Below, piece by piece: positions 1 to 15,334 of a stretch of 64,000 bases of DNA; position 1 is the first letter of the stretch; every line of letters begins with the position of its first letter. Both the position numbers and the translations under genes were made by a program. The notes beneath the pieces are model-generated. The model made no database searches. It was not told the origin of the DNA and saw nothing but the letters and a program-made list of their open reading frames with translations. The stretch is from Saccharopolyspora erythraea NRRL 2338 (lineage in GTDB: Bacteria; Actinomycetota; Actinomycetes; Mycobacteriales; Pseudonocardiaceae). Where the stretch lies: the NCBI RefSeq assembly GCF_000062885.1, contig NC_009142.1, forward strand, positions 806,001 through 870,000, read 5' to 3'.

Positions 1-1
1 G

Positions 2-4726
<4,725 letters not shown>

Positions 4727-7700
4727 ATGAGCGGTGACAACGGCATGACCGAGGAAAAGCTCCGGCGCTACCTCAAGCGCACCGTCACCGAGCTCGACTC
4801 GGTGACCGCGCGCCTGCGTGAAGTCGAGCACCGGGCCGGTGAGCCGATCGCGATCGTCGGCATGGCGTGCCGGTTCCCCGGCGACGTGGACTCGCCGGAG
4901 TCGTTCTGGGAGTTCGTGTCCGGCGGCGGGGACGCCATCGCGGAGGCCCCCGCCGACCGCGGCTGGGAGCCGGACCCCGACGCGCGGCTGGGCGGGATGC
5001 TCGCGGCCGCGGGCGACTTCGACGCGGGCTTCTTCGGGATCTCGCCGCGCGAGGCGCTGGCGATGGACCCGCAGCAGCGGATCATGCTGGAGATCTCGTG
5101 GGAGGCGCTGGAGCGCGCCGGCCACGATCCGGTGTCCCTGCGCGGCAGCGCGACCGGGGTGTTCACCGGTGTCGGCACCGTGGACTACGGCCCGCGACCC
5201 GACGAGGCCCCGGACGAGGTCCTGGGCTACGTCGGCACCGGCACCGCCTCCAGCGTCGCCTCCGGCCGGGTCGCCTACTGCCTGGGCCTGGAAGGCCCGG
5301 CGATGACCGTCGACACCGCCTGTTCCTCCGGGCTCACCGCCCTGCACCTGGCGATGGAGTCGCTGCGCCGGGACGAGTGCGGCCTGGCGCTGGCCGGCGG
5401 CGTGACGGTGATGAGCAGTCCCGGGGCGTTCACCGAGTTCCGCAGCCAGGGCGGGCTCGCCGCCGACGGCCGCTGCAAGCCGTTCTCGAAGGCCGCCGAC
5501 GGGTTCGGCCTGGCCGAGGGTGCCGGGGTCCTGGTGCTGCAACGGCTGTCGGCCGCGCGGCGGGAGGGCAGACCGGTGCTGGCCGTGCTGCGGGGCTCGG
5601 CGGTCAACCAGGACGGCGCCAGCAACGGGCTGACCGCGCCGAGCGGACCCGCGCAGCAGCGGGTCATCCGCCGGGCGCTGGAGAACGCCGGTGTCCGGGC
5701 GGGCGACGTCGACTACGTGGAGGCCCACGGCACCGGCACCAGGCTGGGCGACCCCATCGAGGTGCACGCGCTGCTCTCGACCTACGGCGCGGAACGCGAC
5801 CCGGACGATCCACTGTGGATCGGTTCGGTCAAGTCCAACATCGGCCACACCCAGGCCGCCGCCGGCGTCGCCGGGGTGATGAAGGCGGTGCTGGCGCTGC
5901 GGCACGGCGAGATGCCGCGCACGCTGCACTTCGACGAGCCCTCGCCGCAGATCGAGTGGGACCTGGGCGCGGTGTCGGTGGTGTCGCAGGCGCGGTCGTG
6001 GCCCGCCGGCGAGAGGCCCCGCAGGGCGGGCGTCTCCTCGTTCGGCATCAGCGGCACCAACGCGCACGTCATCGTCGAAGAGGCGCCCGAGGCCGACGAG
6101 CCCGAGCCGGCACCCGACTCGGGTCCGGTCCCGCTGGTGTTGTCCGGCCGCGACGAGCAGGCGATGCGGGCGCAGGCGGGACGGCTGGCAGACCACCTCG
6201 CCCGCGAGCCGCGGAACTCGTTGCGCGACACCGGTTTCACGCTGGCCACCCGCCGCAGCGCGTGGGAGCACCGCGCGGTGGTGGTCGGCGACCGCGACGA
6301 CGCCCTCGCCGGGCTGCGCGCGGTGGCCGACGGCCGCATCGCCGACCGGACGGCCACCGGGCAGGCCCGAACTCGCCGCGGCGTCGCGATGGTGTTCCCC
6401 GGCCAGGGCGCGCAGTGGCAGGGGATGGCCCGCGACCTGCTGCGGGAGTCGCAGGTATTCGCCGACTCGATCCGCGACTGCGAGCGGGCGCTGGCCCCGC
6501 ACGTCGACTGGTCGCTGACCGACCTGCTCAGCGGCGCGCGACCGCTGGACCGGGTCGACGTCGTCCAGCCCGCGCTCTTCGCCGTCATGGTGTCGCTGGC
6601 GGCGCTGTGGCGCTCCCACGGCGTCGAGCCCGCCGCGGTCGTCGGCCACTCGCAGGGCGAGATCGCCGCCGCGCACGTCGCCGGCGCGCTCACCCTGGAG
6701 GACGCCGCCAAGCTCGTCGCGGTCCGGAGCCGGGTCCTGCGCCGGCTCGGCGGCCAGGGCGGCATGGCGTCGTTCGGGCTGGGCACCGAGCAGGCGGCCG
6801 AACGGATCGGGCGCTTCGCGGGCGCGCTCTCCATCGCCTCGGTCAACGGCCCCCGGTCGGTCGTCGTCGCGGGGGAGAGCGGGCCGCTGGACGAGCTGAT
6901 CGCCGAGTGCGAGGCCGAAGGCATAACGGCGCGCCGCATCCCCGTCGACTACGCCTCCCACTCACCGCAGGTGGAGTCGCTGCGCGAGGAGCTGCTGACC
7001 GAGCTGGCGGGCATCTCCCCGGTGTCGGCGGACGTGGCGCTCTACTCGACCACGACCGGGCAGCCCATCGACACCGCCACGATGGACACCGCCTACTGGT
7101 ACGCGAACCTGCGCGAGCAGGTCCGCTTCCAGGACGCGACGCGGCAGCTCGCCGAGGCGGGGTTCGACGCGTTCGTCGAGGTCAGCCCGCATCCGGTGCT
7201 GACCGTCGGCATCGAGGCCACGCTGGACTCCGCGCTCCCGGCCGACGCCGGCGCCTGCGTCGTGGGCACCCTGCGGCGGGACCGCGGCGGCCTGGCCGAC
7301 TTCCACACCGCGCTCGGCGAGGCGTACGCGCAGGGCGTGGAGGTCGACTGGAGCCCCGCCTTCGCCGACGCGCGGCCGGTCGAGCTGCCCGTCTACCCGT
7401 TCCAGCGGCAGCGGTACTGGCTGCCCATCCCCACCGGCGGGCGCGCACGGGACGAGGACGACGACTGGCGCTACCAGGTCGTATGGCGGGAAGCCGAGTG
7501 GGAGAGCGCTTCGCTGGCCGGACGCGTGCTGCTGGTGACCGGACCGGGCGTGCCGTCCGAGTTGTCGGACGCCATCCGAAGTGGACTGGAGCAGAGCGGT
7601 GCGACGGTCCTGACCTGCGACGTGGAATCCCGTTCGACCATCGGCACCGCACTGGAGGCCGCCGACACCGACGCTCTGTCCACTGTGGTGTCGCTGCTGT

Positions 7701-10700
7701 CCCGCGACGGCGAGGCCGTCGATCCGTCGCTGGACGCGCTCGCCCTGGTCCAGGCCCTCGGAGCGGCCGGGGTCGAAGCACCGCTGTGGGTGCTGACCCG
7801 CAACGCCGTGCAGGTGGCCGACGGCGAACTGGTCGATCCGGCGCAGGCCATGGTGGGCGGTCTCGGCCGCGTGGTCGGCATCGAGCAGCCGGGGCGCTGG
7901 GGCGGTCTGGTGGACCTGGTCGACGCCGATGCCGCGTCGATCCGGTCGCTGGCCGCGGTGCTGGCGGACCCGCGCGGCGAGGAGCAGGTCGCGATCCGGG
8001 CGGACGGGATCAAGGTGGCGAGGCTCGTGCCCGCCCCCGCCCGCGCCGCACGCACCCGCTGGAGCCCTCGCGGCACCGTGCTGGTCACCGGCGGCACCGG
8101 AGGGATCGGCGCGCACGTCGCCCGCTGGCTGGCCCGCTCGGGCGCCGAGCACCTGGTGCTGCTGGGCAGGCGCGGTGCCGACGCACCCGGCGCGTCCGAG
8201 CTGAGGGAGGAGCTGACCGCGCTCGGCACGGGCGTGACCATCGCCGCCTGCGACGTCGCCGACCGGGCGCGGCTCGAAGCGGTGCTCGCCGCGGAGCGCG
8301 CCGAGGGACGCACGGTCAGCGCCGTGATGCACGCGGCGGGGGTTTCCACGTCCACGCCCCTCGACGACCTCACCGAAGCCGAGTTCACCGAGATCGCCGA
8401 CGTGAAGGTGCGCGGCACCGTCAACCTGGACGAGCTCTGCCCGGACCTCGACGCGTTCGTGTTGTTCTCCTCCAACGCGGGCGTGTGGGGCAGTCCGGGG
8501 CTCGCCTCCTACGCGGCGGCCAACGCCTTCCTCGACGGCTTCGCGCGGCGGCGCCGGAGCGAGGGCGCGCCGGTGACGTCCATCGCCTGGGGGCTCTGGG
8601 CCGGGCAGAACATGGCCGGGGACGAGGGCGGCGAGTACCTGCGCAGCCAGGGCCTGCGGGCCATGGACCCGGATCGGGCCGTCGAGGAACTGCACATCAC
8701 CCTCGACCACGGTCAGACGTCCGTGTCGGTCGTGGACATGGATCGCAGGCGGTTCGTCGAGCTGTTCACCGCGGCCCGGCACCGGCCGCTGTTCGACGAG
8801 ATCGCCGGTGCCCGGGCGGAAGCCCGGCAGAGCGAGGAGGGCCCGGCGCTCGCCCAGCGGCTCGCGGCGCTGTCGACGGCCGAGAGGCGCGAGCACCTCG
8901 CCCACCTGATCCGCGCCGAGGTCGCCGCGGTGCTCGGCCACGGCGACGACGCGGCGATCGACCGCGACCGCGCCTTCCGCGACCTCGGCTTCGACTCCAT
9001 GACCGCCGTCGACCTGCGGAACCGGCTCGCCGCGGTGACCGGGGTGCGGGAAGCCGCGACGGTGGTCTTCGACCACCCGACCATCACCCGGCTCGCCGAC
9101 CACTACCTGGAGCGGCTCGTCGGCGCAGCAGAGGCGGAGCAAGCCCCGGCGCTCGTGCGCGAGGTGCCGAAGGATGCCGACGACCCGATCGCGATCGTCG
9201 GCATGGCCTGCCGCTTCCCCGGCGGCGTGCACAACCCCGGTGAGCTGTGGGAGTTCATCGTCGGCGGCGGAGACGCCGTGACGGAGATGCCCACCGACCG
9301 CGGCTGGGACCTCGACGCGCTGTTCGACCCCGACCCGCAGCGCCACGGAACCAGCTACTCGCGACACGGCGCGTTCCTCGACGGGGCCGCCGACTTCGAC
9401 GCGGCGTTCTTCGGGATCTCGCCGCGCGAGGCGCTGGCGATGGACCCGCAGCAGCGCCAGGTCCTGGAAACGACGTGGGAGCTGTTCGAGAACGCCGGCA
9501 TCGACCCGCACTCGCTGCGGGGCAGCGACACCGGCGTCTTCCTCGGCGCCGCGTACCAGGGCTACGGCCAGGACGCGGTGGTGCCCGAGGACAGCGAGGG
9601 CTACCTGCTCACCGGCAACTCCTCCGCCGTGGTGTCCGGCCGGGTCGCCTACGTGCTGGGGCTGGAAGGCCCCGCGGTCACGGTGGACACGGCGTGTTCG
9701 TCGTCGTTGGTGGCCTTGCATTCGGCGTGTGGGTCGTTGCGTGACGGTGACTGCGGTCTTGCGGTGGCCGGTGGTGTGTCGGTGATGGCGGGCCCGGAGG
9801 TGTTCACCGAGTTCTCCCGCCAGGGCGGCTTGGCCGTGGACGGGCGCTGCAAGGCGTTCTCCGCGGAGGCCGACGGCTTCGGTTTCGCCGAGGGCGTCGC
9901 GGTGGTCCTGCTCCAGCGGTTGTCCGACGCCCGCAGGGCGGGTCGCCAGGTGCTCGGCGTGGTCGCGGGCTCGGCGATCAACCAGGACGGCGCGAGCAAC
10001 GGTCTCGCGGCGCCGAGCGGCGTCGCCCAGCAGCGCGTGATCCGCAAGGCGTGGGCGCGTGCGGGGATCACGGGCGCGGATGTGGCCGTGGTGGAGGCGC
10101 ATGGGACCGGTACGCGGCTGGGCGATCCGGTGGAGGCGTCGGCGTTGCTGGCTACTTACGGCAAGTCGCGCGGGTCGTCGGGCCCGGTGCTGCTGGGTTC
10201 GGTGAAGTCGAACATCGGTCACGCGCAGGCGGCCGCGGGTGTCGCGGGCGTGATCAAGGTGGTCCTGGGGTTGAACCGCGGCCTGGTGCCGCCGATGCTC
10301 TGCCGCGGCGAGCGGTCGCCGCTGATCGAATGGTCCTCGGGTGGTGTGGAACTTGCCGAGGCCGTGAGCCCGTGGCCTCCGGCCGCGGACGGGGTGCGCC
10401 GGGCCGGTGTGTCGGCGTTCGGGGTGAGCGGGACGAACGCGCACGTGATCATCGCCGAGCCCCCGGAGCCCGAGCCGCTGCCGGAACCCGGACCGGTGGG
10501 CGTGCTGGCCGCTGCGAACTCGGTGCCCGTACTGCTGTCGGCCAGGACCGAGACCGCGTTGGCAGCGCAGGCGCGGCTCCTGGAGTCCGCAGTGGACGAC
10601 TCGGTTCCGTTGACGGCATTGGCTTCCGCGCTGGCCACCGGACGCGCCCACCTGCCGCGTCGTGCGGCGTTGCTGGCAGGCGACCACGAACAGCTCCGCG

Positions 10701-13700
10701 GGCAGTTGCGAGCGGTCGCCGAGGGCGTTGCGGCTCCCGGTGCCACCACCGGAACCGCCTCCGCCGGCGGCGTGGTTTTCGTCTTCCCAGGTCAGGGTGC
10801 TCAGTGGGAGGGCATGGCCCGGGGCTTGCTCTCGGTCCCCGTCTTCGCCGAGTCGATCGCCGAGTGCGATGCGGTGTTGTCGGAGGTGGCCGGGTTCTCG
10901 GCCTCCGAAGTGCTGGAGCAGCGTCCGGACGCGCCGTCGCTGGAGCGGGTCGACGTCGTACAGCCGGTGTTGTTCTCCGTGATGGTGTCGCTGGCGCGGC
11001 TGTGGGGCGCTTGCGGAGTCAGCCCCTCGGCCGTCATCGGCCATTCGCAGGGCGAGATCGCCGCCGCGGTGGTGGCCGGGGTGTTGTCGCTGGAGGACGG
11101 CGTGCGCGTCGTGGCCCTGCGCGCGAAGGCGTTGCGTGCGCTGGCGGGCAAGGGCGGCATGGTCTCGTTGGCGGCTCCCGGTGAACGCGCCCGCGCGCTG
11201 ATCGCACCGTGGGAGGACCGGATCTCCGTCGCGGCGGTCAACTCCCCGTCCTCGGTCGTGGTCTCCGGCGATCCGGAGGCGCTGGCCGAACTCGTCGCAC
11301 GTTGCGAGGACGAGGGCGTGCGCGCCAAGACGCTCCCGGTGGACTACGCCTCGCACTCCCGCCACGTCGAGGAGATCCGCGAGACGATCCTCGCCGACCT
11401 CGACGGCATCTCCGCGCGGCGTGCCGCCATCCCGCTCTACTCCACGCTGCACGGCGAACGGCGCGACGGCGCCGACATGGGTCCGCGGTACTGGTACGAC
11501 AACCTGCGCTCCCAGGTGCGCTTCGACGAGGCGGTCTCGGCCGCCGTCGCCGACGGTCACGCCACCTTCGTCGAGATGAGCCCGCACCCGGTGCTCACCG
11601 CGGCGGTGCAGGAGATCGCCGCGGACGCCGTGGCCATCGGGTCGCTGCACCGCGACACCGCGGAGGAGCACCTGATCGCCGAGCTCGCCCGGGCGCACGT
11701 GCACGGCGTGGCCGTGGACTGGCGGAACGTCTTCCCGGCGGCACCTCCGGTGGCGCTGCCCAACTACCCGTTCGAGCCCCAGCGGTACTGGCTCGCGCCG
11801 GAGGTGTCCGACCAGCTCGCCGACAGCCGCTACCGCGTCGACTGGCGACCGCTGGCCACCACGCCGGTGGACCTGGAAGGCGGCTTCCTGGTCCACGGGT
11901 CCGCACCGGAGTCGCTGACCAGCGCAGTCGAGAAGGCCGGAGGCCGCGTCGTGCCGGTCGCCTCGGCCGACCGCGAAGCGCTCGCGGCGGCCCTGCGGGA
12001 GGTGCCGGGCGAGGTCGCCGGCGTGCTCTCGGTCCACACCGGCGCCGCAACGCACCTCGCCCTGCACCAGTCGCTGGGTGAGGCCGGCGTGCGGGCCCCG
12101 CTCTGGCTGGTCACCAGCCGAGCGGTCGCGCTCGGGGAGTCCGAGCCGGTCGATCCCGAGCAGGCGATGGTGTGGGGTCTCGGGCGCGTCATGGGCCTGG
12201 AGACCCCGGAACGGTGGGGCGGTCTGGTGGACCTGCCCGCCGAACCCGCGCCGGGGGACGGCGAGGCGTTCGTCGCCTGCCTCGGCGCGGACGGCCACGA
12301 GGACCAGGTCGCGATCCGTGACCACGCCCGCTACGGCCGCCGCCTCGTCCGCGCCCCGCTGGGCACCCGCGAGTCGAGCTGGGAGCCGGCGGGCACGGCG
12401 CTGGTCACCGGCGGCACCGGTGCGCTCGGCGGCCACGTCGCCCGCCACCTCGCCAGGTGCGGGGTGGAGGACCTGGTGCTGGTCAGCAGGCGCGGCGTCG
12501 ACGCTCCCGGCGCGGCCGAGCTGGAAGCCGAACTGGTCGCCCTCGGCGCGAAGACGACCATCACCGCCTGCGACGTGGCCGACCGCGAGCAGCTCTCCAA
12601 GCTGCTGGAAGAACTGCGCGGGCAGGGACGTCCGGTGCGGACCGTCGTGCACACCGCCGGGGTGCCCGAATCGAGGCCGCTGCACGAGATCGGCGAGCTG
12701 GAGTCGGTCTGCGCGGCGAAGGTGACCGGGGCCCGGCTGCTCGACGAGCTGTGCCCGGACGCCGAGACCTTCGTCCTGTTCTCGTCCGGAGCGGGGGTGT
12801 GGGGCAGTGCGAACCTCGGCGCCTACTCCGCGGCCAACGCCTACCTCGACGCGCTGGCCCACCGCCGCCGTGCGGAAGGCCGTGCGGCGACGTCCGTCGC
12901 GTGGGGCGCCTGGGCGGGCGAGGGCATGGCCACCGGCGACCTCGAGGGGCTCACCCGGCGCGGCCTGCGCCCGATGGCGCCCGAGCGCGCGATCCGCGCG
13001 CTGCACCAGGCGCTGGACAACGGCGACACGTGCGTTTCGATCGCCGACGTCGACTGGGAGCGCTTCGCGGTCGGCTTCACCGCCGCCCGGCCGCGTCCGC
13101 TGCTGGACGAGCTCGTCACGCCGGCGGTGGGGGCCGTCCCCGCGGTGCAGGCGGCCCCGGCGCGGGAGATGACGTCGCAGGAGTTGCTGGAGTTCACGCA
13201 CTCGCACGTCGCGGCGATCCTCGGGCATTCCAGCCCGGACGCGGTCGGGCAGGACCAGCCGTTCACCGAGCTCGGCTTCGACTCGCTGACCGCGGTCGGG
13301 CTGCGCAACCAGCTCCAGCAGGCCACCGGGCTCGCGCTGCCCGCGACCCTGGTGTTCGAGCACCCCACGGTCCGCAGGTTGGCCGACCACATAGGACAGC
13401 AGCTCGACAGCGGGACTCCCGCCCGGGAAGCGAGCAGCGCTCTTCGCGACGGCTACCGGCAGGCGGGCGTGTCGGGCAGGGTCCGGTCCTACCTCGACCT
13501 GCTGGCGGGGCTGTCGGACTTCCGCGAGCACTTCGACGGCTCCGACGGGTTCTCCCTCGATCTCGTGGACATGGCCGACGGTCCCGGAGAGGTCACGGTG
13601 ATCTGCTGCGCGGGAACGGCGGCGATCTCCGGTCCGCACGAGTTCACCCGGCTCGCCGGGGCGCTGCGCGGAATCGCTCCGGTTCGGGCCGTGCCCCAGC

Positions 13701-14242
13701 CCGGCTACGAGGAGGGCGAACCTCTGCCGTCGTCGATGGCGGCGGTGGCGGCGGTGCAGGCCGATGCGGTCATCAGGACACAGGGGGACAAGCCGTTCGT
13801 GGTGGCCGGTCACTCCGCGGGGGCACTGATGGCCTACGCGCTGGCGACCGAACTGCTCGATCGCGGGCACCCGCCACGCGGTGTCGTCCTGATCGACGTC
13901 TACCCGCCCGGTCACCAGGACGCGATGAACGCCTGGCTGGAGGAGCTGACCGCCACGCTGTTCGACCGCGAGACGGTGCGGATGGACGACACCAGGCTCA
14001 CCGCCCTGGGCGCCTACGACCGCCTCACCGGTCAGTGGCGACCCCGGGAAACCGGGCTGCCGACGCTGCTGGTCAGCGCCGGCGAGCCGATGGGTCCGTG
14101 GCCCGACGACAGCTGGAAGCCGACGTGGCCCTTCGAGCACGACACCGTCGCCGTCCCCGGCGACCACTTCACGATGGTGCAGGAACACGCCGACGCGATC
14201 GCGCGGCACATCGACGCCTGGCTGGGCGGAGGGAATTCATGA
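4727..14242 (+). CDS. eryAIII: 6-deoxyerythronolide B synthase 3 (DEBS3): modules 5, 6 and thioesterase
   Basis: A 3,171-residue type I PKS performing the last two condensations and macrolactonisation of 6-deoxyerythronolide B. After an N-terminal coiled-coil docking helix (~1-30) come KS5 (Cys199), AT5 (Ser642, YASH motif), KR5 (nucleotide loop from ~1116, Tyr1262, GVWGS Trp typical of A-type KRs), ACP5 (Ser1424), KS6 (Cys1657), AT6 (Ser2107, YASH), KR6 (loop ~2556, Tyr2700, again GVWGS), ACP6 (Ser2853) and TE (GHSAG Ser3030, Asp3057, His3147). The TE triad spacing of +27 and +117 matches the DEBS thioesterase. Neither module has DH or ER, fitting the two hydroxyl-bearing positions. The ATG follows the eryAII stop without a gap, and its own stop overlaps eryCII by ATGA, suggesting translational coupling. 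Confidence 0.98.
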   Translation: MSGDNGMTEEKLRRYLKRTVTELDSVTARLREVEHRAGEPIAIVGMACRFPGDVDSPESFWEFVSGGGDAIAEAPADRGWEPDPDARLGGMLAAAGDFDAGFFGISPREALAMDPQQRIMLEISWEALERAGHDPVSLRGSATGVFTGVGTVDYGPRPDEAPDEVLGYVGTGTASSVASGRVAYCLGLEGPAMTVDTACSSGLTALHLAMESLRRDECGLALAGGVTVMSSPGAFTEFRSQGGLAADGRCKPFSKAADGFGLAEGAGVLVLQRLSAARREGRPVLAVLRGSAVNQDGASNGLTAPSGPAQQRVIRRALENAGVRAGDVDYVEAHGTGTRLGDPIEVHALLSTYGAERDPDDPLWIGSVKSNIGHTQAAAGVAGVMKAVLALRHGEMPRTLHFDEPSPQIEWDLGAVSVVSQARSWPAGERPRRAGVSSFGISGTNAHVIVEEAPEADEPEPAPDSGPVPLVLSGRDEQAMRAQAGRLADHLAREPRNSLRDTGFTLATRRSAWEHRAVVVGDRDDALAGLRAVADGRIADRTATGQARTRRGVAMVFPGQGAQWQGMARDLLRESQVFADSIRDCERALAPHVDWSLTDLLSGARPLDRVDVVQPALFAVMVSLAALWRSHGVEPAAVVGHSQGEIAAAHVAGALTLEDAAKLVAVRSRVLRRLGGQGGMASFGLGTEQAAERIGRFAGALSIASVNGPRSVVVAGESGPLDELIAECEAEGITARRIPVDYASHSPQVESLREELLTELAGISPVSADVALYSTTTGQPIDTATMDTAYWYANLREQVRFQDATRQLAEAGFDAFVEVSPHPVLTVGIEATLDSALPADAGACVVGTLRRDRGGLADFHTALGEAYAQGVEVDWSPAFADARPVELPVYPFQRQRYWLPIPTGGRARDEDDDWRYQVVWREAEWESASLAGRVLLVTGPGVPSELSDAIRSGLEQSGATVLTCDVESRSTIGTALEAADTDALSTVVSLLSRDGEAVDPSLDALALVQALGAAGVEAPLWVLTRNAVQVADGELVDPAQAMVGGLGRVVGIEQPGRWGGLVDLVDADAASIRSLAAVLADPRGEEQVAIRADGIKVARLVPAPARAARTRWSPRGTVLVTGGTGGIGAHVARWLARSGAEHLVLLGRRGADAPGASELREELTALGTGVTIAACDVADRARLEAVLAAERAEGRTVSAVMHAAGVSTSTPLDDLTEAEFTEIADVKVRGTVNLDELCPDLDAFVLFSSNAGVWGSPGLASYAAANAFLDGFARRRRSEGAPVTSIAWGLWAGQNMAGDEGGEYLRSQGLRAMDPDRAVEELHITLDHGQTSVSVVDMDRRRFVELFTAARHRPLFDEIAGARAEARQSEEGPALAQRLAALSTAERREHLAHLIRAEVAAVLGHGDDAAIDRDRAFRDLGFDSMTAVDLRNRLAAVTGVREAATVVFDHPTITRLADHYLERLVGAAEAEQAPALVREVPKDADDPIAIVGMACRFPGGVHNPGELWEFIVGGGDAVTEMPTDRGWDLDALFDPDPQRHGTSYSRHGAFLDGAADFDAAFFGISPREALAMDPQQRQVLETTWELFENAGIDPHSLRGSDTGVFLGAAYQGYGQDAVVPEDSEGYLLTGNSSAVVSGRVAYVLGLEGPAVTVDTACSSSLVALHSACGSLRDGDCGLAVAGGVSVMAGPEVFTEFSRQGGLAVDGRCKAFSAEADGFGFAEGVAVVLLQRLSDARRAGRQVLGVVAGSAINQDGASNGLAAPSGVAQQRVIRKAWARAGITGADVAVVEAHGTGTRLGDPVEASALLATYGKSRGSSGPVLLGSVKSNIGHAQAAAGVAGVIKVVLGLNRGLVPPMLCRGERSPLIEWSSGGVELAEAVSPWPPAADGVRRAGVSAFGVSGTNAHVIIAEPPEPEPLPEPGPVGVLAAANSVPVLLSARTETALAAQARLLESAVDDSVPLTALASALATGRAHLPRRAALLAGDHEQLRGQLRAVAEGVAAPGATTGTASAGGVVFVFPGQGAQWEGMARGLLSVPVFAESIAECDAVLSEVAGFSASEVLEQRPDAPSLERVDVVQPVLFSVMVSLARLWGACGVSPSAVIGHSQGEIAAAVVAGVLSLEDGVRVVALRAKALRALAGKGGMVSLAAPGERARALIAPWEDRISVAAVNSPSSVVVSGDPEALAELVARCEDEGVRAKTLPVDYASHSRHVEEIRETILADLDGISARRAAIPLYSTLHGERRDGADMGPRYWYDNLRSQVRFDEAVSAAVADGHATFVEMSPHPVLTAAVQEIAADAVAIGSLHRDTAEEHLIAELARAHVHGVAVDWRNVFPAAPPVALPNYPFEPQRYWLAPEVSDQLADSRYRVDWRPLATTPVDLEGGFLVHGSAPESLTSAVEKAGGRVVPVASADREALAAALREVPGEVAGVLSVHTGAATHLALHQSLGEAGVRAPLWLVTSRAVALGESEPVDPEQAMVWGLGRVMGLETPERWGGLVDLPAEPAPGDGEAFVACLGADGHEDQVAIRDHARYGRRLVRAPLGTRESSWEPAGTALVTGGTGALGGHVARHLARCGVEDLVLVSRRGVDAPGAAELEAELVALGAKTTITACDVADREQLSKLLEELRGQGRPVRTVVHTAGVPESRPLHEIGELESVCAAKVTGARLLDELCPDAETFVLFSSGAGVWGSANLGAYSAANAYLDALAHRRRAEGRAATSVAWGAWAGEGMATGDLEGLTRRGLRPMAPERAIRALHQALDNGDTCVSIADVDWERFAVGFTAARPRPLLDELVTPAVGAVPAVQAAPAREMTSQELLEFTHSHVAAILGHSSPDAVGQDQPFTELGFDSLTAVGLRNQLQQATGLALPATLVFEHPTVRRLADHIGQQLDSGTPAREASSALRDGYRQAGVSGRVRSYLDLLAGLSDFREHFDGSDGFSLDLVDMADGPGEVTVICCAGTAAISGPHEFTRLAGALRGIAPVRAVPQPGYEEGEPLPSSMAAVAAVQADAVIRTQGDKPFVVAGHSAGALMAYALATELLDRGHPPRGVVLIDVYPPGHQDAMNAWLEELTATLFDRETVRMDDTRLTALGAYDRLTGQWRPRETGLPTLLVSAGEPMGPWPDDSWKPTWPFEHDTVAVPGDHFTMVQEHADAIARHIDAWLGGGNS

Positions 14243-15324
14243 CCACGACCGATCGCGCCGGGCTGGGCAGGCAGCTCCAGATGATCCGCGGCCTGCACTG
14301 GGGTTACGGCAGCAACGGCGACCCTTACCCGATGCTGCTGTGCGGACACGACGACGACCCGCAGCGCCGGTACCGCTCGATGCGCGAGTCCGGTGTGCGG
14401 CGCAGCCGCACCGAGACGTGGGTGGTGGCCGACCACGCCACCGCCCGGCAGGTGCTCGACGACCCCGCGTTCACCCGCGCCACCGGACGCACACCGGAAT
14501 GGATGCGGGCCGCGGGCGCGCCACCCGCCGAGTGGGCCCAGCCGTTCCGGGACGTGCACGCCGCGTCCTGGGAAGGCGAGGTCCCCGACGTCGGGGAACT
14601 GGCGGAGAGCTTCGCCGGTCTGCTCCCCGGCGCGGGCGCGCGGCTGGACCTGGTCGGCGACTTCGCCTGGCAGGTACCGGTGCAGGGCATGACCGCCGTG
14701 CTCGGCGCAGCCGGAGTGCTGCGCGGCGCCGCGTGGGACGCCCGCGTCAGCCTGGACGCCCAGCTCAGCCCGCAGCAGCTCGCGGTGACCGAAGCAGCGG
14801 TCGCGGCACTGCCCGCCGACCCCGCACTGCGCGCCCTGTTCGCCGGGGCCGAGATGACCGCGAACACCGTGGTCGACGCGGTCCTGGCCGTCTCGGCCGA
14901 ACCGGGGCTGGCCGAACGGATCGCCGACGACCCCGCCGCCGCGCAGCGAACCGTCGCCGAGGTGCTGCGCCTGCACCCGGCATTGCACCTGGAGCGGCGC
15001 ACGGCCACCGCAGAGGTGCGGCTCGGCGAGCACGTGATCGGCGAAGGCGAGGAGGTCGTGGTCGTCGTCGCGGCGGCCAACCGCGACCCGGAGGTCTTCG
15101 CCGAGCCCGACCGCCTCGACGTGGACCGCCCCGACGCCGACCGCGCGCTGTCGGCACATCGCGGCCACCCCGGCAGGCTGGAGGAGCTGGTCACCGCGCT
15201 CGCCACCGCCGCACTGCGGGCCGCGGCCAAGGCGCTGCCCGGACTCACGCCCAGCGGCCCGGTCGTCCGGCGCCGCCGATCACCCGTCCTGCGGGGAACC
15301 AACCGCTGCCCCGTCGAGCTCTGA
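14239..15324 (+). CDS. eryCII: P450-like auxiliary (activator) protein for desosaminyltransferase EryCIII
   Basis: A 361-residue protein with a cytochrome P450-like sequence but no heme-binding Cys: where FGxGxHxCxG should be, the C-terminal stretch reads ALSAHRGHPGRLEEL. Known homologues (DesVIII, EryCII) do not oxidise anything; they bind and stabilise the partner glycosyltransferase, here EryCIII, encoded 10 bp downstream. The ATG at 14239 overlaps the eryAIII TGA. An in-frame reading continues far upstream, but only inside eryAIII. This start gives the expected family length. Confidence 0.95.
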   Translation: MTTTDRAGLGRQLQMIRGLHWGYGSNGDPYPMLLCGHDDDPQRRYRSMRESGVRRSRTETWVVADHATARQVLDDPAFTRATGRTPEWMRAAGAPPAEWAQPFRDVHAASWEGEVPDVGELAESFAGLLPGAGARLDLVGDFAWQVPVQGMTAVLGAAGVLRGAAWDARVSLDAQLSPQQLAVTEAAVAALPADPALRALFAGAEMTANTVVDAVLAVSAEPGLAERIADDPAAAQRTVAEVLRLHPALHLERRTATAEVRLGEHVIGEGEEVVVVVAAANRDPEVFAEPDRLDVDRPDADRALSAHRGHPGRLEELVTALATAALRAAAKALPGLTPSGPVVRRRRSPVLRGTNRCPVEL

Positions 15325-15334
15325 GGTAACCGCG

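Noticed and set aside
6962-14209. A 2,415-codon open frame on the minus strand across eryAIII
   Set aside because: It is the antisense shadow of a high-GC modular PKS gene; it has no recognisable domain and overlaps proven domains on the + strand.
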